A stretch of DNA of 29,033 bases, taken from SZUA-252 sp035716005 (GTDB lineage: Bacteria; Eisenbacteria; RBG-16-71-46; SZUA-252). The stretch is from contig DASTKG010000039.1 in assembly GCA_035716005.1 (NCBI GenBank), positions 1 through 29,033 of the forward strand, written 5' to 3'. A program made the position numbers and the translations under genes. Under the pieces are notes generated by a model that saw nothing but the letters and a program-made list of their open reading frames with translations, made no database searches and had not been told where the DNA came from. Below, in pieces: positions 7,501 to 15,457 of this stretch (positions are counted from its first letter, which is position 1; every line of letters begins with the position of its first letter).

Positions 7501-8499
7501 ATGAACGTCCTTCACCTCCTCCTCGGATTCGCGCCGGTCACCGCGTTTCTGGCGGCGCTGGTGCTGCTCGACTCCTTCAAGCTGGTCCGCGGGGCCGACG
7601 TGGCGAAGAGCCTCGTCGCCGGCGTCCTGGCCGCCGCCGTTTCCCTCCTCGCGAACGTGGCCGCCGTGCGGTACCTGGGCGTGGCGCCGGACGCCCTTCC
7701 GCGCTTCCTCGCCCCCCTCGTCGAGGAATCGGCGAAGGCCGCCACGGTCTTCTGGCTCGTCCGCTCCGGGCGCCTCGGCTTTCTCGTCGACGCGGCCATC
7801 CACGGCTTCGCGCTCGGCACCGGGTTCGCGCTCCTGGAAAATCTCTACTATGCCCACACCATGGGAACCGAGAGCCTCGGGCTCTGGGTCGTCCGCGGCC
7901 TCGGCACCGCGGTCATGCACGGCACGACCACGGCGATCTTCGCGATCCTGGGCAAGGGACTGACCGAGCGGAACGACTCCCGCGCCTTCCGCTGGTTCCT
8001 GCCGGGGTTCGCCGTGGCGCTGGCGATTCACGTCGGATTCAACCACTTCATCCTCCCGCCGCTCGTCTCGACCGCCATCCTCCTCGCGGTCATGCCGACG
8101 GTCCTGGGCCTCGTCTTCGAGCGGAGCGAGCGGGCGACGCGCGACTGGCTCGGCGCCGGGATGGACCGCGACGTGGAGGCGCTCGAGCAGATCCTTTCGG
8201 GCGAAGTGGTGGAGACTCGCGTCGGGCAATATCTCTCCGAGCTTCGATCGCGCCTGCCGGGCGCGGTGGTGGCCGACATGCTCTGCATGCTGCGCGTGCA
8301 GCTCGAGCTCTCGCTCCGGGCGAAGGGGATGATGATGGCGCGCGCCGCGGGAATCGAGATCCCGATGGATCCCTCCGTGCGCGAGAACCTCGACGAGCTG
8401 CGATTCCTCGAGAAGTCGATCGGTCCGACGGGCATCCTCGCCCTGAAGCCGCTGCTTCGCGGGCGGGAGCGCTGGGAGCAGGAGCTCCTGGGAGGCTAG
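7501..8499 (+). CDS. PrsW-family intramembrane protease-like protein
   Basis: A 332-residue polytopic membrane protein. About seven hydrophobic helices fill residues 5-220. PrsW/CPBP-type glutamate motifs are visible: LVEESAK (E75, E76, K79) and GFALGTGFALLEN, followed by a conserved-looking histidine in VMHGTTTA and another in HVGFNHF. In Bacillus, PrsW performs site-1 cleavage of the anti-sigma factor RsiW; other members have unknown substrates. An unusual feature is the soluble C-terminal tail of about 110 residues after the last helix (from FERSERATRDW), predicted helical and cytoplasmic. The gene is 20 nt downstream of the protease/propeller/barrel gene and two nt before the SDR gene. 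An ECF/anti-sigma pair lies about 4 kb upstream. Confidence 0.8.
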   Translation: MNVLHLLLGFAPVTAFLAALVLLDSFKLVRGADVAKSLVAGVLAAAVSLLANVAAVRYLGVAPDALPRFLAPLVEESAKAATVFWLVRSGRLGFLVDAAIHGFALGTGFALLENLYYAHTMGTESLGLWVVRGLGTAVMHGTTTAIFAILGKGLTERNDSRAFRWFLPGFAVALAIHVGFNHFILPPLVSTAILLAVMPTVLGLVFERSERATRDWLGAGMDRDVEALEQILSGEVVETRVGQYLSELRSRLPGAVVADMLCMLRVQLELSLRAKGMMMARAAGIEIPMDPSVRENLDELRFLEKSIGPTGILALKPLLRGRERWEQELLGG

Positions 8500-8501
8500 C
8501 C

Positions 8502-9278
8502 ATGGAGCCCCATTCGTCCATCTTTCGACTCGACGGCAAGGTGGCGCTCGTGACGGGCGGGAATCGCGGCATCGGACTCGCCGTCGCGCGCGGCTTCGTT
8601 CGCGCGGGGGCGCGGGTGGCCGTCGGCGCCCGCGACGCCGCTCGTTCGAACGCGGCCGTGGCGGAACTCCGCGCGCTGGGCGGCGAGGCGATCGCGCTTC
8701 CGCTCGACGTGCGCGACGACGCCGGCGCGGCGGCGGCGGTGGAGGAGACGGTCGCCCGATTCGGGGCCCTTCACGTGCTGGTGAACAACGCCGGCATCCA
8801 CGTCCGAAAGGCGCCCCAGGAACTCTCGATGGACGAGTGGGAGAGCGTGCTCGACACGAACCTCACCGGCGCGTTCCGCCTCTCCCGCGCGGCCCACCCC
8901 TCCTTGAAGAAAGGGGGCGGCGGCAAGATCGTGAACGTCGGGTCGATGTTCTCGATCTTCGGCGCGTCGTACGCGGCCGCCTACGCCGCCAGCAAGGGAG
9001 GGCTCGTCCAGCTCACCAAGTCGCTCGCCGCGGCGTGGGCGCCCGACCGGATCCAGGTGAACGCGATCCTGCCGGGATGGATCGACACGGAGCTCACGGC
9101 CCAGGCCCGCGCGCAGGTTCCCGGGCTCGAGGAGCGCGTGGTCGCGCGAACGCCCGCCGGGAGGTGGGGGACGCCCGAGGACATCGTCGGCGCGGCGCTC
9201 TTTCTCGCCAGCTCGGCCTCCGACTTCGTGACCGGCGTCGCCCTTCCCGTCGACGGGGGCTACTCGAGCCAGGGCTGA
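8502..9278 (+). CDS. SDR-family oxidoreductase
   Basis: A 258-residue classical short-chain dehydrogenase/reductase. The dinucleotide-binding motif TGGNRGIG is at residues 18-25, NNAG follows beta-4, and the catalytic Ser-Tyr-Lys set is S148, Y161 and K165 (YAASK). The C-terminus VTGVALPVDGGYSSQG is typical of the FabG / gluconate 5-dehydrogenase / glucose dehydrogenase subgroup. NADP(H) preference is suggested by the N-R pair in the glycine loop but is not certain. Shine-Dalgarno GGGAGG lies just before ATG 8502. The natural substrate (a 3-oxoacyl thioester, sugar acid or other alcohol) cannot be decided. It follows the PrsW-like gene closely and may simply be co-transcribed. Confidence 0.93.
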   Translation: MEPHSSIFRLDGKVALVTGGNRGIGLAVARGFVRAGARVAVGARDAARSNAAVAELRALGGEAIALPLDVRDDAGAAAAVEETVARFGALHVLVNNAGIHVRKAPQELSMDEWESVLDTNLTGAFRLSRAAHPSLKKGGGGKIVNVGSMFSIFGASYAAAYAASKGGLVQLTKSLAAAWAPDRIQVNAILPGWIDTELTAQARAQVPGLEERVVARTPAGRWGTPEDIVGAALFLASSASDFVTGVALPVDGGYSSQG

Positions 9279-9364
9279 CGCCTCTCCGCCCGGGCCGGAG
9301 CTGTGTGTGGACAGCCACAGAGTTGGCGGAAATGACCAAATCCCCAGGGGCGGGGAGGGCGGCG

Positions 9365-9392
9365 CCACGGAGAGGGCGCCGGGCCTCCGTGG
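9365..9392 (+). terminator. Probable terminator downstream of the SDR gene
   Basis: Inverted repeat ccacgga / tccgtgg (7 bp, perfect) around a 14-nt GC-rich loop. It is followed by a T-rich stretch (ataagtctcttattt), the best U-tract candidate in the window. It lies 86 nt after the SDR stop. Confidence 0.45.
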
Positions 9393-9400
9393 ATAAGTCT

Positions 9401-9415
9401 CTTATTTACAATAAG
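9401..9415. promoter_or_regulatory. AT-rich perfect inverted repeat
   Basis: cttatt-tac-aataag is a perfect 6-bp inverted repeat with a 3-nt centre, lying in an AT-rich island that stands out in this GC-rich sequence. It includes TACAAT, which resembles a -10 hexamer, but no matching -35 is visible. It could be an operator/promoter for the small gene at 9515 or part of the upstream terminator's tail. Confidence 0.35.
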
Positions 9416-9514
9416 TTAAACGCCCAGATTCCGCTCCTCCGATTCCTCCCACTCACGGCACGCCCCATGCGATAGCCCTCTACCGGAAGTCGAACCCGGA
9501 AGGGGGTGGCGATC

Positions 9515-9715
9515 ATGACGCGACAGGAAGCGCAGAAACGGGCACGGAAGCTGGGCCTCTCCACTTGGGTCGTCGAGGCGATCGCGGTGGGCCCGAAGTC
9601 GCGGTCCGTGGACGTGATGTGTGTCGGATTCGCCTCCATTGGTCTTGCGCTCGCCGAGGGCGAGACGTGGGAGGAAGCGCTCGGCGAGGCGCAGAGGATC
9701 ATCTTCGGCAACTGA
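9515..9715 (+). CDS. Small hypothetical protein, 66 residues
   Basis: I chose ATG 9515 over the in-frame GTG 9506 because GGAAGGGGG (9498-9506) gives a Shine-Dalgarno 8 nt upstream of the ATG and would overlap the GTG. The 66-residue product starts MTRQEAQKRARKLGLSTWVV. It has a basic N-terminal helix, a central hydrophobic strand (VMCVGFASIGLALAEG), and an amphipathic C-terminal helix (TWEEALGEAQRIIFG). There is no signal peptide or clear transmembrane helix. The basic amphipathic start could bind nucleic acid or a partner protein, but I recognise no family. It stands alone between two hairpins (9365-9392 and 9741-9777), so it is probably monocistronic. Confidence 0.65.
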   Translation: MTRQEAQKRARKLGLSTWVVEAIAVGPKSRSVDVMCVGFASIGLALAEGETWEEALGEAQRIIFGN

Positions 9716-9740
9716 CGCGATTTCGCGGCGGTGAGATACC

Positions 9741-9777
9741 GGTGGCCCGCGGAGCCTGGGAGCTTCGCCGGGCCACC
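9741..9777 (+). terminator. Hairpin after the 66-residue gene
   Basis: ggtggcccg (9741-9749) pairs perfectly with cgggccacc (9769-9777). The inner part cggagc / gcttcg extends the stem with one bulge and one G-U pair. No U-tract follows. It is placed as expected for a terminator between the small gene and the glycosyltransferase cluster. Confidence 0.5.
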
Positions 9778-9830
9778 ACGCGTTCCAACGGGCTTGTCGC
9801 CATGTGGGGCTCCGGGCTACCGTTAGCGGA

Positions 9831-11801
9831 ATGTCCCCCTCCACGAAAACCAAGGCGAAGAAGCCGGGCGGCTCCGGACCGCCGGCGGGGAAGCCGTCTC
9901 GGGGCGAGGCCTCGGCCGCGCGGTGGTGGCTCTGGCTGGCGGCGATCCTCGCCGTCACCTTCGTCGTCTACCTTCCCGCGCTCGACAACGAGTTCACGAA
10001 CTGGGACGACAACACCTACGTCACCGACAATCAGCTCATCGCGAGCCCCGATTTCGCCACGATCCTCCTGACCCCGATCGCCGGGAACCTCCACCCCCTC
10101 ACCGTCTGGTCGCTCGCGCTCAATTACAGGATCTCGGGGCTCCAGCCCGCTTCCTATCACTGGCTCAACCTCCTGCTTCACCTCGCGAACACGGCGCTCG
10201 TCTTCGTCTTCGTCCGGAGGCTCTCCAAGGGGCGGTTCTGGACGACGGCGGCGACGGCGCTCTTCTTCGGCATCCATCCGATGCACGTCGAATCGGTGGC
10301 GTGGGTCGCGGAGCGGAAGGACGTTCTCTACGCCTTCTTCTTCCTCCTCGGCCTCACGTTCTATCTCCGGTACCTCGACTCGAAGCGACGGATCTGGCTC
10401 GTGCCGGTCTTCCTCGCGTGCGTGCTCTCGCTCGCGTCGAAGCCCGCGGCGGTCGTCTTCCCGGTCGTGCTCCTCCTGCTCGACTGGTATCGCCGCCGGA
10501 AGCTCACGCCGGCCGTCCTCCTCGAGAAGCTCCCCTTCTTCCTCCTCGCGGGCGCCCTGGGATACCTCACCCTCCAGGCGCAGCATTCCGTCGGGGCGAC
10601 CGCGATCCAGTGGAAGTTCTTCCACAAGATCCTCTTCGCCTCCTACGGACTCGTCATGTACGTGGTGAAGCTCTTCCTTCCGTTCGGCCTTTCGGCGATC
10701 TATCCCTACGTTCACTACGAGGGTTCGACCCAGGGGCCCGGGACCCAGTTCTACGTCGCGTTCGCGGCGCTCCTCGCCTCGATCCCGCCGCTCGTCTATC
10801 TCTGCCGGAAGAGCCGCGTCGTCCTCTTCGGACTTCTCTTCTTCCTCGTCAACATCGTCCTCGTCCTCCAGTTCACGACGGTCGGGCAGGCCATCATGGC
10901 GGACCGATACACGTACGTCCCGTACATCGGGCTCCTCGTCGCGCTCACCTGGTGGCTCGACGCGCGGCCGGGGGACGCGCCGCTTCCCGGCGCCGTGAGG
11001 CCGGTTCTCGCGACGTGCCTGCTCCTTCTCGCGCCGATCTGCGCGGCGCAGACCTGGAGCCGCTGCGACGTCTGGCAGAACTCCCTCACCCTCTGGAACG
11101 ACACGATCGGCAAGTACCCGGGGAAGATCTACGACGCCTACACCCATCGCGGCGAATACTTCCGCGACGTGAGGCGCGACTACCGCTCGGCGGTCGCCGA
11201 CTTCGACCGGGCCATCAACCTGAACCCCGGCGTGGCGCGGGCCTGGAACTTCAAGGGCATGGCGCTCGCGCAGATGAATCAGATCGACTCGGCGGCCGTC
11301 TGCTTCGAACGGGCGCTGACGATCAACCCGACGTTCGCCTCCGCGCTCAGCAACCGCGGCGGCGTGAAGCTGAGCCGCGGCGACGCGGCGGGGGCGGTCG
11401 TCGACTTCACGCGGGCCCTGGAGAGCGACCCGCGCATCTGGGGCGCCTACACGAACCGGGCGCTCGCCTACTCGATCTTGAAGCAGCACGAGAACGCGAT
11501 CGCCGATCTGCGGCTGGCTCTCCGGATGAAGCCGGGGAACCCCGACAACTTCGTCTACGTCCACGCGATCGGCATCGAACTCGAGGCCCTCGGCCGAAAC
11601 GACGAAGCCGTCCGCGAGTTCGACGAGGCGATTCGGACGACCCCGGGCGGCGATCCGCGGCTCGGCGTCTACTACGCGAGCCGGAGCCGCGCGCGGCTCG
11701 CCCTCGGCGATTCGACCGGCGCTCGGAGCGACGCCGACGAGGCGCGCCGCCTAGGCGTCGCGGCCGCGCCCTCCCCGCCGTCCCAGCCGAACGCGCCGTG
11801 A
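9831..11801 (+). CDS. GT-C glycosyltransferase-like membrane protein with C-terminal TPRs (paralogue A)
   Basis: About 656 residues from ATG 9831; GTG 9804 in frame is an alternative, and neither has a strong Shine-Dalgarno. After a Lys/Pro/Gly-rich cytoplasmic tail, about ten transmembrane helices span residues 32-420. The first extracytoplasmic loop holds NEFTNWDDN (W58-D59-D60), matching the acidic loop motif of GT-C transferases such as PMT/TMTC proteins. Further family blocks are FGIHPMHVESVAWVAERKDV, LASKPAAVVFP and ADRYTYVPYIGL. Residues about 434-640 contain five or six tetratricopeptide repeats (for example ARAWNFKGMALAQMNQIDSAAVCFERALTINP), presumably extracytoplasmic. Known relatives use polyprenyl-phosphate-linked sugars to glycosylate proteins or surface glycans. 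The stop overlaps or lies close to the GT2 start, and paralogue B follows. Confidence 0.85.
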   Translation: MSPSTKTKAKKPGGSGPPAGKPSRGEASAARWWLWLAAILAVTFVVYLPALDNEFTNWDDNTYVTDNQLIASPDFATILLTPIAGNLHPLTVWSLALNYRISGLQPASYHWLNLLLHLANTALVFVFVRRLSKGRFWTTAATALFFGIHPMHVESVAWVAERKDVLYAFFFLLGLTFYLRYLDSKRRIWLVPVFLACVLSLASKPAAVVFPVVLLLLDWYRRRKLTPAVLLEKLPFFLLAGALGYLTLQAQHSVGATAIQWKFFHKILFASYGLVMYVVKLFLPFGLSAIYPYVHYEGSTQGPGTQFYVAFAALLASIPPLVYLCRKSRVVLFGLLFFLVNIVLVLQFTTVGQAIMADRYTYVPYIGLLVALTWWLDARPGDAPLPGAVRPVLATCLLLLAPICAAQTWSRCDVWQNSLTLWNDTIGKYPGKIYDAYTHRGEYFRDVRRDYRSAVADFDRAINLNPGVARAWNFKGMALAQMNQIDSAAVCFERALTINPTFASALSNRGGVKLSRGDAAGAVVDFTRALESDPRIWGAYTNRALAYSILKQHENAIADLRLALRMKPGNPDNFVYVHAIGIELEALGRNDEAVREFDEAIRTTPGGDPRLGVYYASRSRARLALGDSTGARSDADEARRLGVAAAPSPPSQPNAP

Positions 11802-11830
11802 CCGACCTTTCCAACCAAGGGGTGCCGCCC

Positions 11831-12610
11831 GTGCCATCCACGTCGAAAGTCGTCGTCGTCATGCCGGCGTACAACGCCGAAGGGACCCTGCGGAAGACCT
11901 ACGACGAGGTCATGTCGCTCGGCGTCGTCGATCACGTCATCGTCGTCGACGACCGGAGCCGCGACCGGACGGTGGAGGTGGCGCGGAGTCTCCCCGGGGC
12001 GCAGGTGCTGCAGCACGAGCGGAACCTGGGCTACGGCGGAAACCAGAAGACCTGCTACCGCGCCGCCCTGGCCGCCGGCGCGGACATCGTGATCATGGTG
12101 CATCCCGACTACCAGTACACGCCGAAGCTGATCCCGGCCATGGTGGCGCTCATTCGATCGGGCCTCTATCCGTGCGTGATCGGCTCCCGCATCCTGGGAG
12201 GCTACGCCCGGAAGAGCGGGATGCCGCTCTGGAGGTACGTCGCCAATCGCGGGCTGACGCTCTTCGAAAACCTCTTCCTCAGGGCGAAGCTCTCCGAGTA
12301 CCACACGGGCTACCGGGCCTTCTCGCGCGAAATCCTGGAACAGCTCCCGCTCGACGAGAACTCGGACGACTTCGTTTTCGACAACCAGATGCTGGCGCAG
12401 GTGATCTGGACCGGATACACGGTGGCCGAGGTCAGCTGCCCGACGCGCTACGCCACCGACGCCTCCTCGATCAACTTCGCGCGGAGCGTCCGCTACGGTT
12501 TCGGCTGCGTCGGCACCGCGCTCGAGTTCGCGGCGGCGCGGGCGGGGCTCATCCGCTCGCGCCACTTCCCGGCCCACCTTCGGAACGCCGGGGGGCGCGC
12601 GGCGGCGTGA
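11831..12610 (+). CDS. Family 2 glycosyltransferase, polyprenyl-phosphate sugar synthase-like
   Basis: A GT-A fold transferase of 259 residues from GTG 11831. The GTG at 11798 overlaps the upstream stop (GTGA) and would give 270 residues. I prefer 11831 because AAGGGG lies 8 nt upstream and the family usually begins just before VVVVMPAYNA. Motifs: MPAYNAEGT (11-19), VVDDRSRDRT (38-47), NLGYGGNQKTCYRAAL, and HPDYQY (91-96), the equivalent of the DxD metal/donor site. There is no C-terminal membrane helix, so it resembles soluble DPM1-like enzymes that load a sugar from a nucleotide onto polyprenyl phosphate on the cytoplasmic face. Its position between two GT-C proteins fits a donor-supply role; that is inference. 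Confidence 0.88.
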   Translation: MPSTSKVVVVMPAYNAEGTLRKTYDEVMSLGVVDHVIVVDDRSRDRTVEVARSLPGAQVLQHERNLGYGGNQKTCYRAALAAGADIVIMVHPDYQYTPKLIPAMVALIRSGLYPCVIGSRILGGYARKSGMPLWRYVANRGLTLFENLFLRAKLSEYHTGYRAFSREILEQLPLDENSDDFVFDNQMLAQVIWTGYTVAEVSCPTRYATDASSINFARSVRYGFGCVGTALEFAAARAGLIRSRHFPAHLRNAGGRAAA

Positions 12611-14502
12611 AGCGCGGGCTCGCGACGTCGATCCAACTCGCGGCAATCCTCGCGCTGACCTTCGCGGTCTACGTTCCCAGCCTCGACAACGACTTCACGA
12701 ATTGGGACGACACGCAGTACGTCCTCGGCAATCCACACGTGGCGAGGCCCGACCTCGGGGTCATCCTCACGACGCCCATCGCCGCGAACTACCATCCCCT
12801 GACGATTCTCTCTCTCGCCGCGAACTACCGGATCTCGGGGCTCCATCCGGGCTCCTACCACGCTCTGAACCTGCTTCTCCATCTCGCCAACACGGCGCTG
12901 GTCTTCGCCTTCGTCTGGATGCTGAGCGGGGGACGGCGATGGACCACGATCGTGACGAGCCTGATCTTCGGCATCCACCCGATGCACGTCGAGTCGGTCG
13001 CCTGGATCTCCGGGCGGAAGGACGTGCTCTACGCCTTCTTCTACCTGGCGGGGCTGATCGCCTATCTCCAGTACCTCCAGCGGGGGCGCTGGTGGTGGTG
13101 GGTCGCGACGACCGTCGCGTTCGTCGGCTCCCTGGCGTCCAAGCCGGCGGCGGTCGTCTTTCCTCTCGCGCTCCTCGCCATCGACTGGTACCGGCGCCGC
13201 GCCTGGTCGCCGCGCCTCCTCCTCGAAAAATCGGCCTGGTTCGCCGCCGCGATCGCCGCGGGGGTTCTGACCGTCCGGGCTCAAGAGGCGGGCGGAGCGC
13301 TCGAGAAGCAGTGGGACCCGCTCACGAGGGTCCTCTCCGCGACGTACGGATTGGTGATGTACGTGGTGAAGCTGGTCGTGCCGACGCACCTCTCGGCGAT
13401 CTATCCCGTCCCGAACGTCGGAGGGCGGGGGCCCGGAATCGAGTTCTACCTCGCGTTCGTCGCGGCGGCGGTCGGGTTTCCCCTCGCGCTCTACCTCCTG
13501 AGACGGCATCGGCCCGCGCTCTTCGGGCTCGCGTTCTACTTCGTGAACATCGTCCTGGTGCTCCAGTTCGTCACGGTCGGAAAGGCGGTGATGGCGGACC
13601 GCTACACGTATCTCCCCTACATCGGCCTGGCGTTCGCGCTCGCGTGGCCGCTCGATGACACGGCCGCCGGCTCCCGGTACGACGTTGCCTGGAGACGGGC
13701 GCTCGCGGCCGGAGCCCTCCTCCTCCTCCCGGTCTGCCTCGTGGGCACGTGGCAGCGATGCGACGTCTGGCAGAATTCGGAGTCGCTCTGGAACGACACG
13801 ATTCGGAAGGATCCCGATCGGAGCGTGGACGCCTACGTCAATCGGGGCTACTACTATCAGACAACGACCAAGGAATACGGCAAGGCGCTCGCGGATTACG
13901 ACAAGGCGCTCGCCATCGATCCGACGGTGGCGTACGCGTGGAACAATCGGGGAATGCTGCTGGGGGACCTGGGAGAGGGTGACTCGGCCATCGCCTGCTT
14001 CGATCGCGCCATCGCGCTTCGCCCCGGGTACGAGCAGGCGTGGAACAATCGAGGCGGCGTCAAGCTGAAGCAGGGAGACCTCGCCGGCGGCATCGCCGAC
14101 GTCTCGAGGGCGATCGAGTTGAGCCCCCGATTCCGCGACGCCTACGCGAACCGCGCCATCGGGTACAGTCTGGCGGGAGACCACGAACGCGCCGTCGAGG
14201 AGGGCCGCCGCGTCATCGCGTTCGCCCCCGGCGACCCGTCGAACTACCTCTACTACGGATTGGTGGGAACTTCGTTGCTCGCGCTGAAGAAGGACCGGGA
14301 AGCGATCGCGTCGCTGGACGAAGCCCTCCGGCTCGCGCCGGCCGGCGAGCCGAGACGGGGCGGCTTCCACCTTGCGCGGAGCCAGGCCTGGGCCGCGGTG
14401 GGGGACCGGACTCGCGCGCTCGAAGACGCCCGCGAGGCGATGCGGCTCGACCCGAGCATCGGGGCGGCGTTCCGGAAATCGGTGGGCGATGAACCGCGTT
14501 AG
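12607..14502 (+). CDS. GT-C glycosyltransferase-like membrane protein with C-terminal TPRs (paralogue B)
   Basis: 631 residues from GTG 12607, which overlaps the GT2 stop in a GTGA junction. It is a clear tandem paralogue of the protein at 9831. It shares NDFTNWDDT (W33-D34-D35), RISGL-x-P-x-SYH, FGIHPMHVESVAW, LASKPAAVVFP, YGLVMYVVKL, FVNIVLVLQF-x-TVG and MADRYTYLPYIGL in the same order. About ten transmembrane helices are followed, from about residue 408, by five or six TPR units (YAWNNRGMLLGDLGEGDSAIACFDRAIALRP and so on). It lacks paralogue A's N-terminal basic tail. Two copies may act on different acceptors or form a heterodimer. The last 14 nt overlap the methyltransferase gene. Confidence 0.86.
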   Translation: MKRGLATSIQLAAILALTFAVYVPSLDNDFTNWDDTQYVLGNPHVARPDLGVILTTPIAANYHPLTILSLAANYRISGLHPGSYHALNLLLHLANTALVFAFVWMLSGGRRWTTIVTSLIFGIHPMHVESVAWISGRKDVLYAFFYLAGLIAYLQYLQRGRWWWWVATTVAFVGSLASKPAAVVFPLALLAIDWYRRRAWSPRLLLEKSAWFAAAIAAGVLTVRAQEAGGALEKQWDPLTRVLSATYGLVMYVVKLVVPTHLSAIYPVPNVGGRGPGIEFYLAFVAAAVGFPLALYLLRRHRPALFGLAFYFVNIVLVLQFVTVGKAVMADRYTYLPYIGLAFALAWPLDDTAAGSRYDVAWRRALAAGALLLLPVCLVGTWQRCDVWQNSESLWNDTIRKDPDRSVDAYVNRGYYYQTTTKEYGKALADYDKALAIDPTVAYAWNNRGMLLGDLGEGDSAIACFDRAIALRPGYEQAWNNRGGVKLKQGDLAGGIADVSRAIELSPRFRDAYANRAIGYSLAGDHERAVEEGRRVIAFAPGDPSNYLYYGLVGTSLLALKKDREAIASLDEALRLAPAGEPRRGGFHLARSQAWAAVGDRTRALEDAREAMRLDPSIGAAFRKSVGDEPR

Positions 14503-15457
14503 CGCGTGCGGCTGCGGCGGCGCCGTCGAGCCGACCGGCGTGCGGATCGTGGCGCCCATGGGACGGTACACGCTCGTTCGCTGCGCGAGCTGCGGGCGGA
14601 AGATGCTCGACCCGATCCCGTCCGACGCGGATCTCGCGGCGAGCTACGACCGGCAGTACTACGGCGAGGGGGAATCGAAGTTCATCGGGCCGATCGAGGC
14701 GTTCGTCGACTACTTCCGCGGGAGCCGCGCGCGGGACGCGGTTCGCCTCGCCTCGGGAATCGCCCGCGCGCCGGGGGAGCCGACGCGCGTGCTCGACATC
14801 GGATGCGGAAGCGGCCAGTTCCTGGCGCGGCTGCTCCCCCTCGGTTTCGAAGCGCACGGGACGGAGTACTCGGCGGAGTCGGGTCGCCGGGCGGCCGGCG
14901 TGAAGGGGCTTCGACTTCATTTCGGAACGCTCCGGCCCGACACGTACCCGGCCGGCCACTTCGACATCATCTCCGTCTGGCACGTCCTGGAGCACCTGCG
15001 CGATCCCGACGAAGCGCTGCGCTACTGCCGCGCATGGCTTCGCCCCGGAGGATTCCTGATGCTCGCCGTGCCGAACGTCGGCTCCTGGCAGGCGAGGCTC
15101 TTCGGAGGCTCCTGGTTCCACCTCGATCCGCCGCGGCACCTCCTCCACTTCGATCCGGCGTCGCTCGGCCGGGCGCTCGATTCGGCCGGCTTCCGGCTGA
15201 GCCGCGTGCGGCACCTCTCGTGGGAGCAGAATCTCTACGGCTACGAGCAGAGCGCGCTGAACTCGCTCGGATTTCCGCGGGATCAGCTCTACGAACTCTT
15301 GAAGGGGAACCGGCCCGCAGCCCCGGCGCTCTCGCTGGCGCTCCAGGCGGCGATCGCGGGAGTCCTGATGCTCCCGGCGGCGATCGCCACGTCGCTCGAG
15401 GCCGCGTTCGGGCAGGGCGGCACGATCGAGTGCGTCGCCGTGCTTCGGGACCGATGA
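14489..15457 (+). CDS. Class I SAM-dependent methyltransferase with N-terminal Cys motif
   Basis: 322 residues. The start ATG 14489 overlaps the end of the upstream gene by 14 nt. The SAM-binding motif I VLDIGCGSGQF is at residues 101-111, with FDIISVWHVLEHLRDPDEAL and LRPGGFLMLAVPN as the post-I/motif II-III region (Methyltransf_23 type). The N-terminus carries CGC (7-9) and CASC (32-35), a spacing suggestive of a small zinc ribbon as found in methyltransferases that modify sugars or lipid-linked intermediates. Some hydrophobic sequence near residues 275-305 could associate with the membrane. Its place in an overlapping gene run with the glycosyltransferases suggests methylation of a glycan or glycan carrier, but the acceptor cannot be read from sequence. 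Confidence 0.88.
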   Translation: MNRVSACGCGGAVEPTGVRIVAPMGRYTLVRCASCGRKMLDPIPSDADLAASYDRQYYGEGESKFIGPIEAFVDYFRGSRARDAVRLASGIARAPGEPTRVLDIGCGSGQFLARLLPLGFEAHGTEYSAESGRRAAGVKGLRLHFGTLRPDTYPAGHFDIISVWHVLEHLRDPDEALRYCRAWLRPGGFLMLAVPNVGSWQARLFGGSWFHLDPPRHLLHFDPASLGRALDSAGFRLSRVRHLSWEQNLYGYEQSALNSLGFPRDQLYELLKGNRPAAPALSLALQAAIAGVLMLPAAIATSLEAAFGQGGTIECVAVLRDR

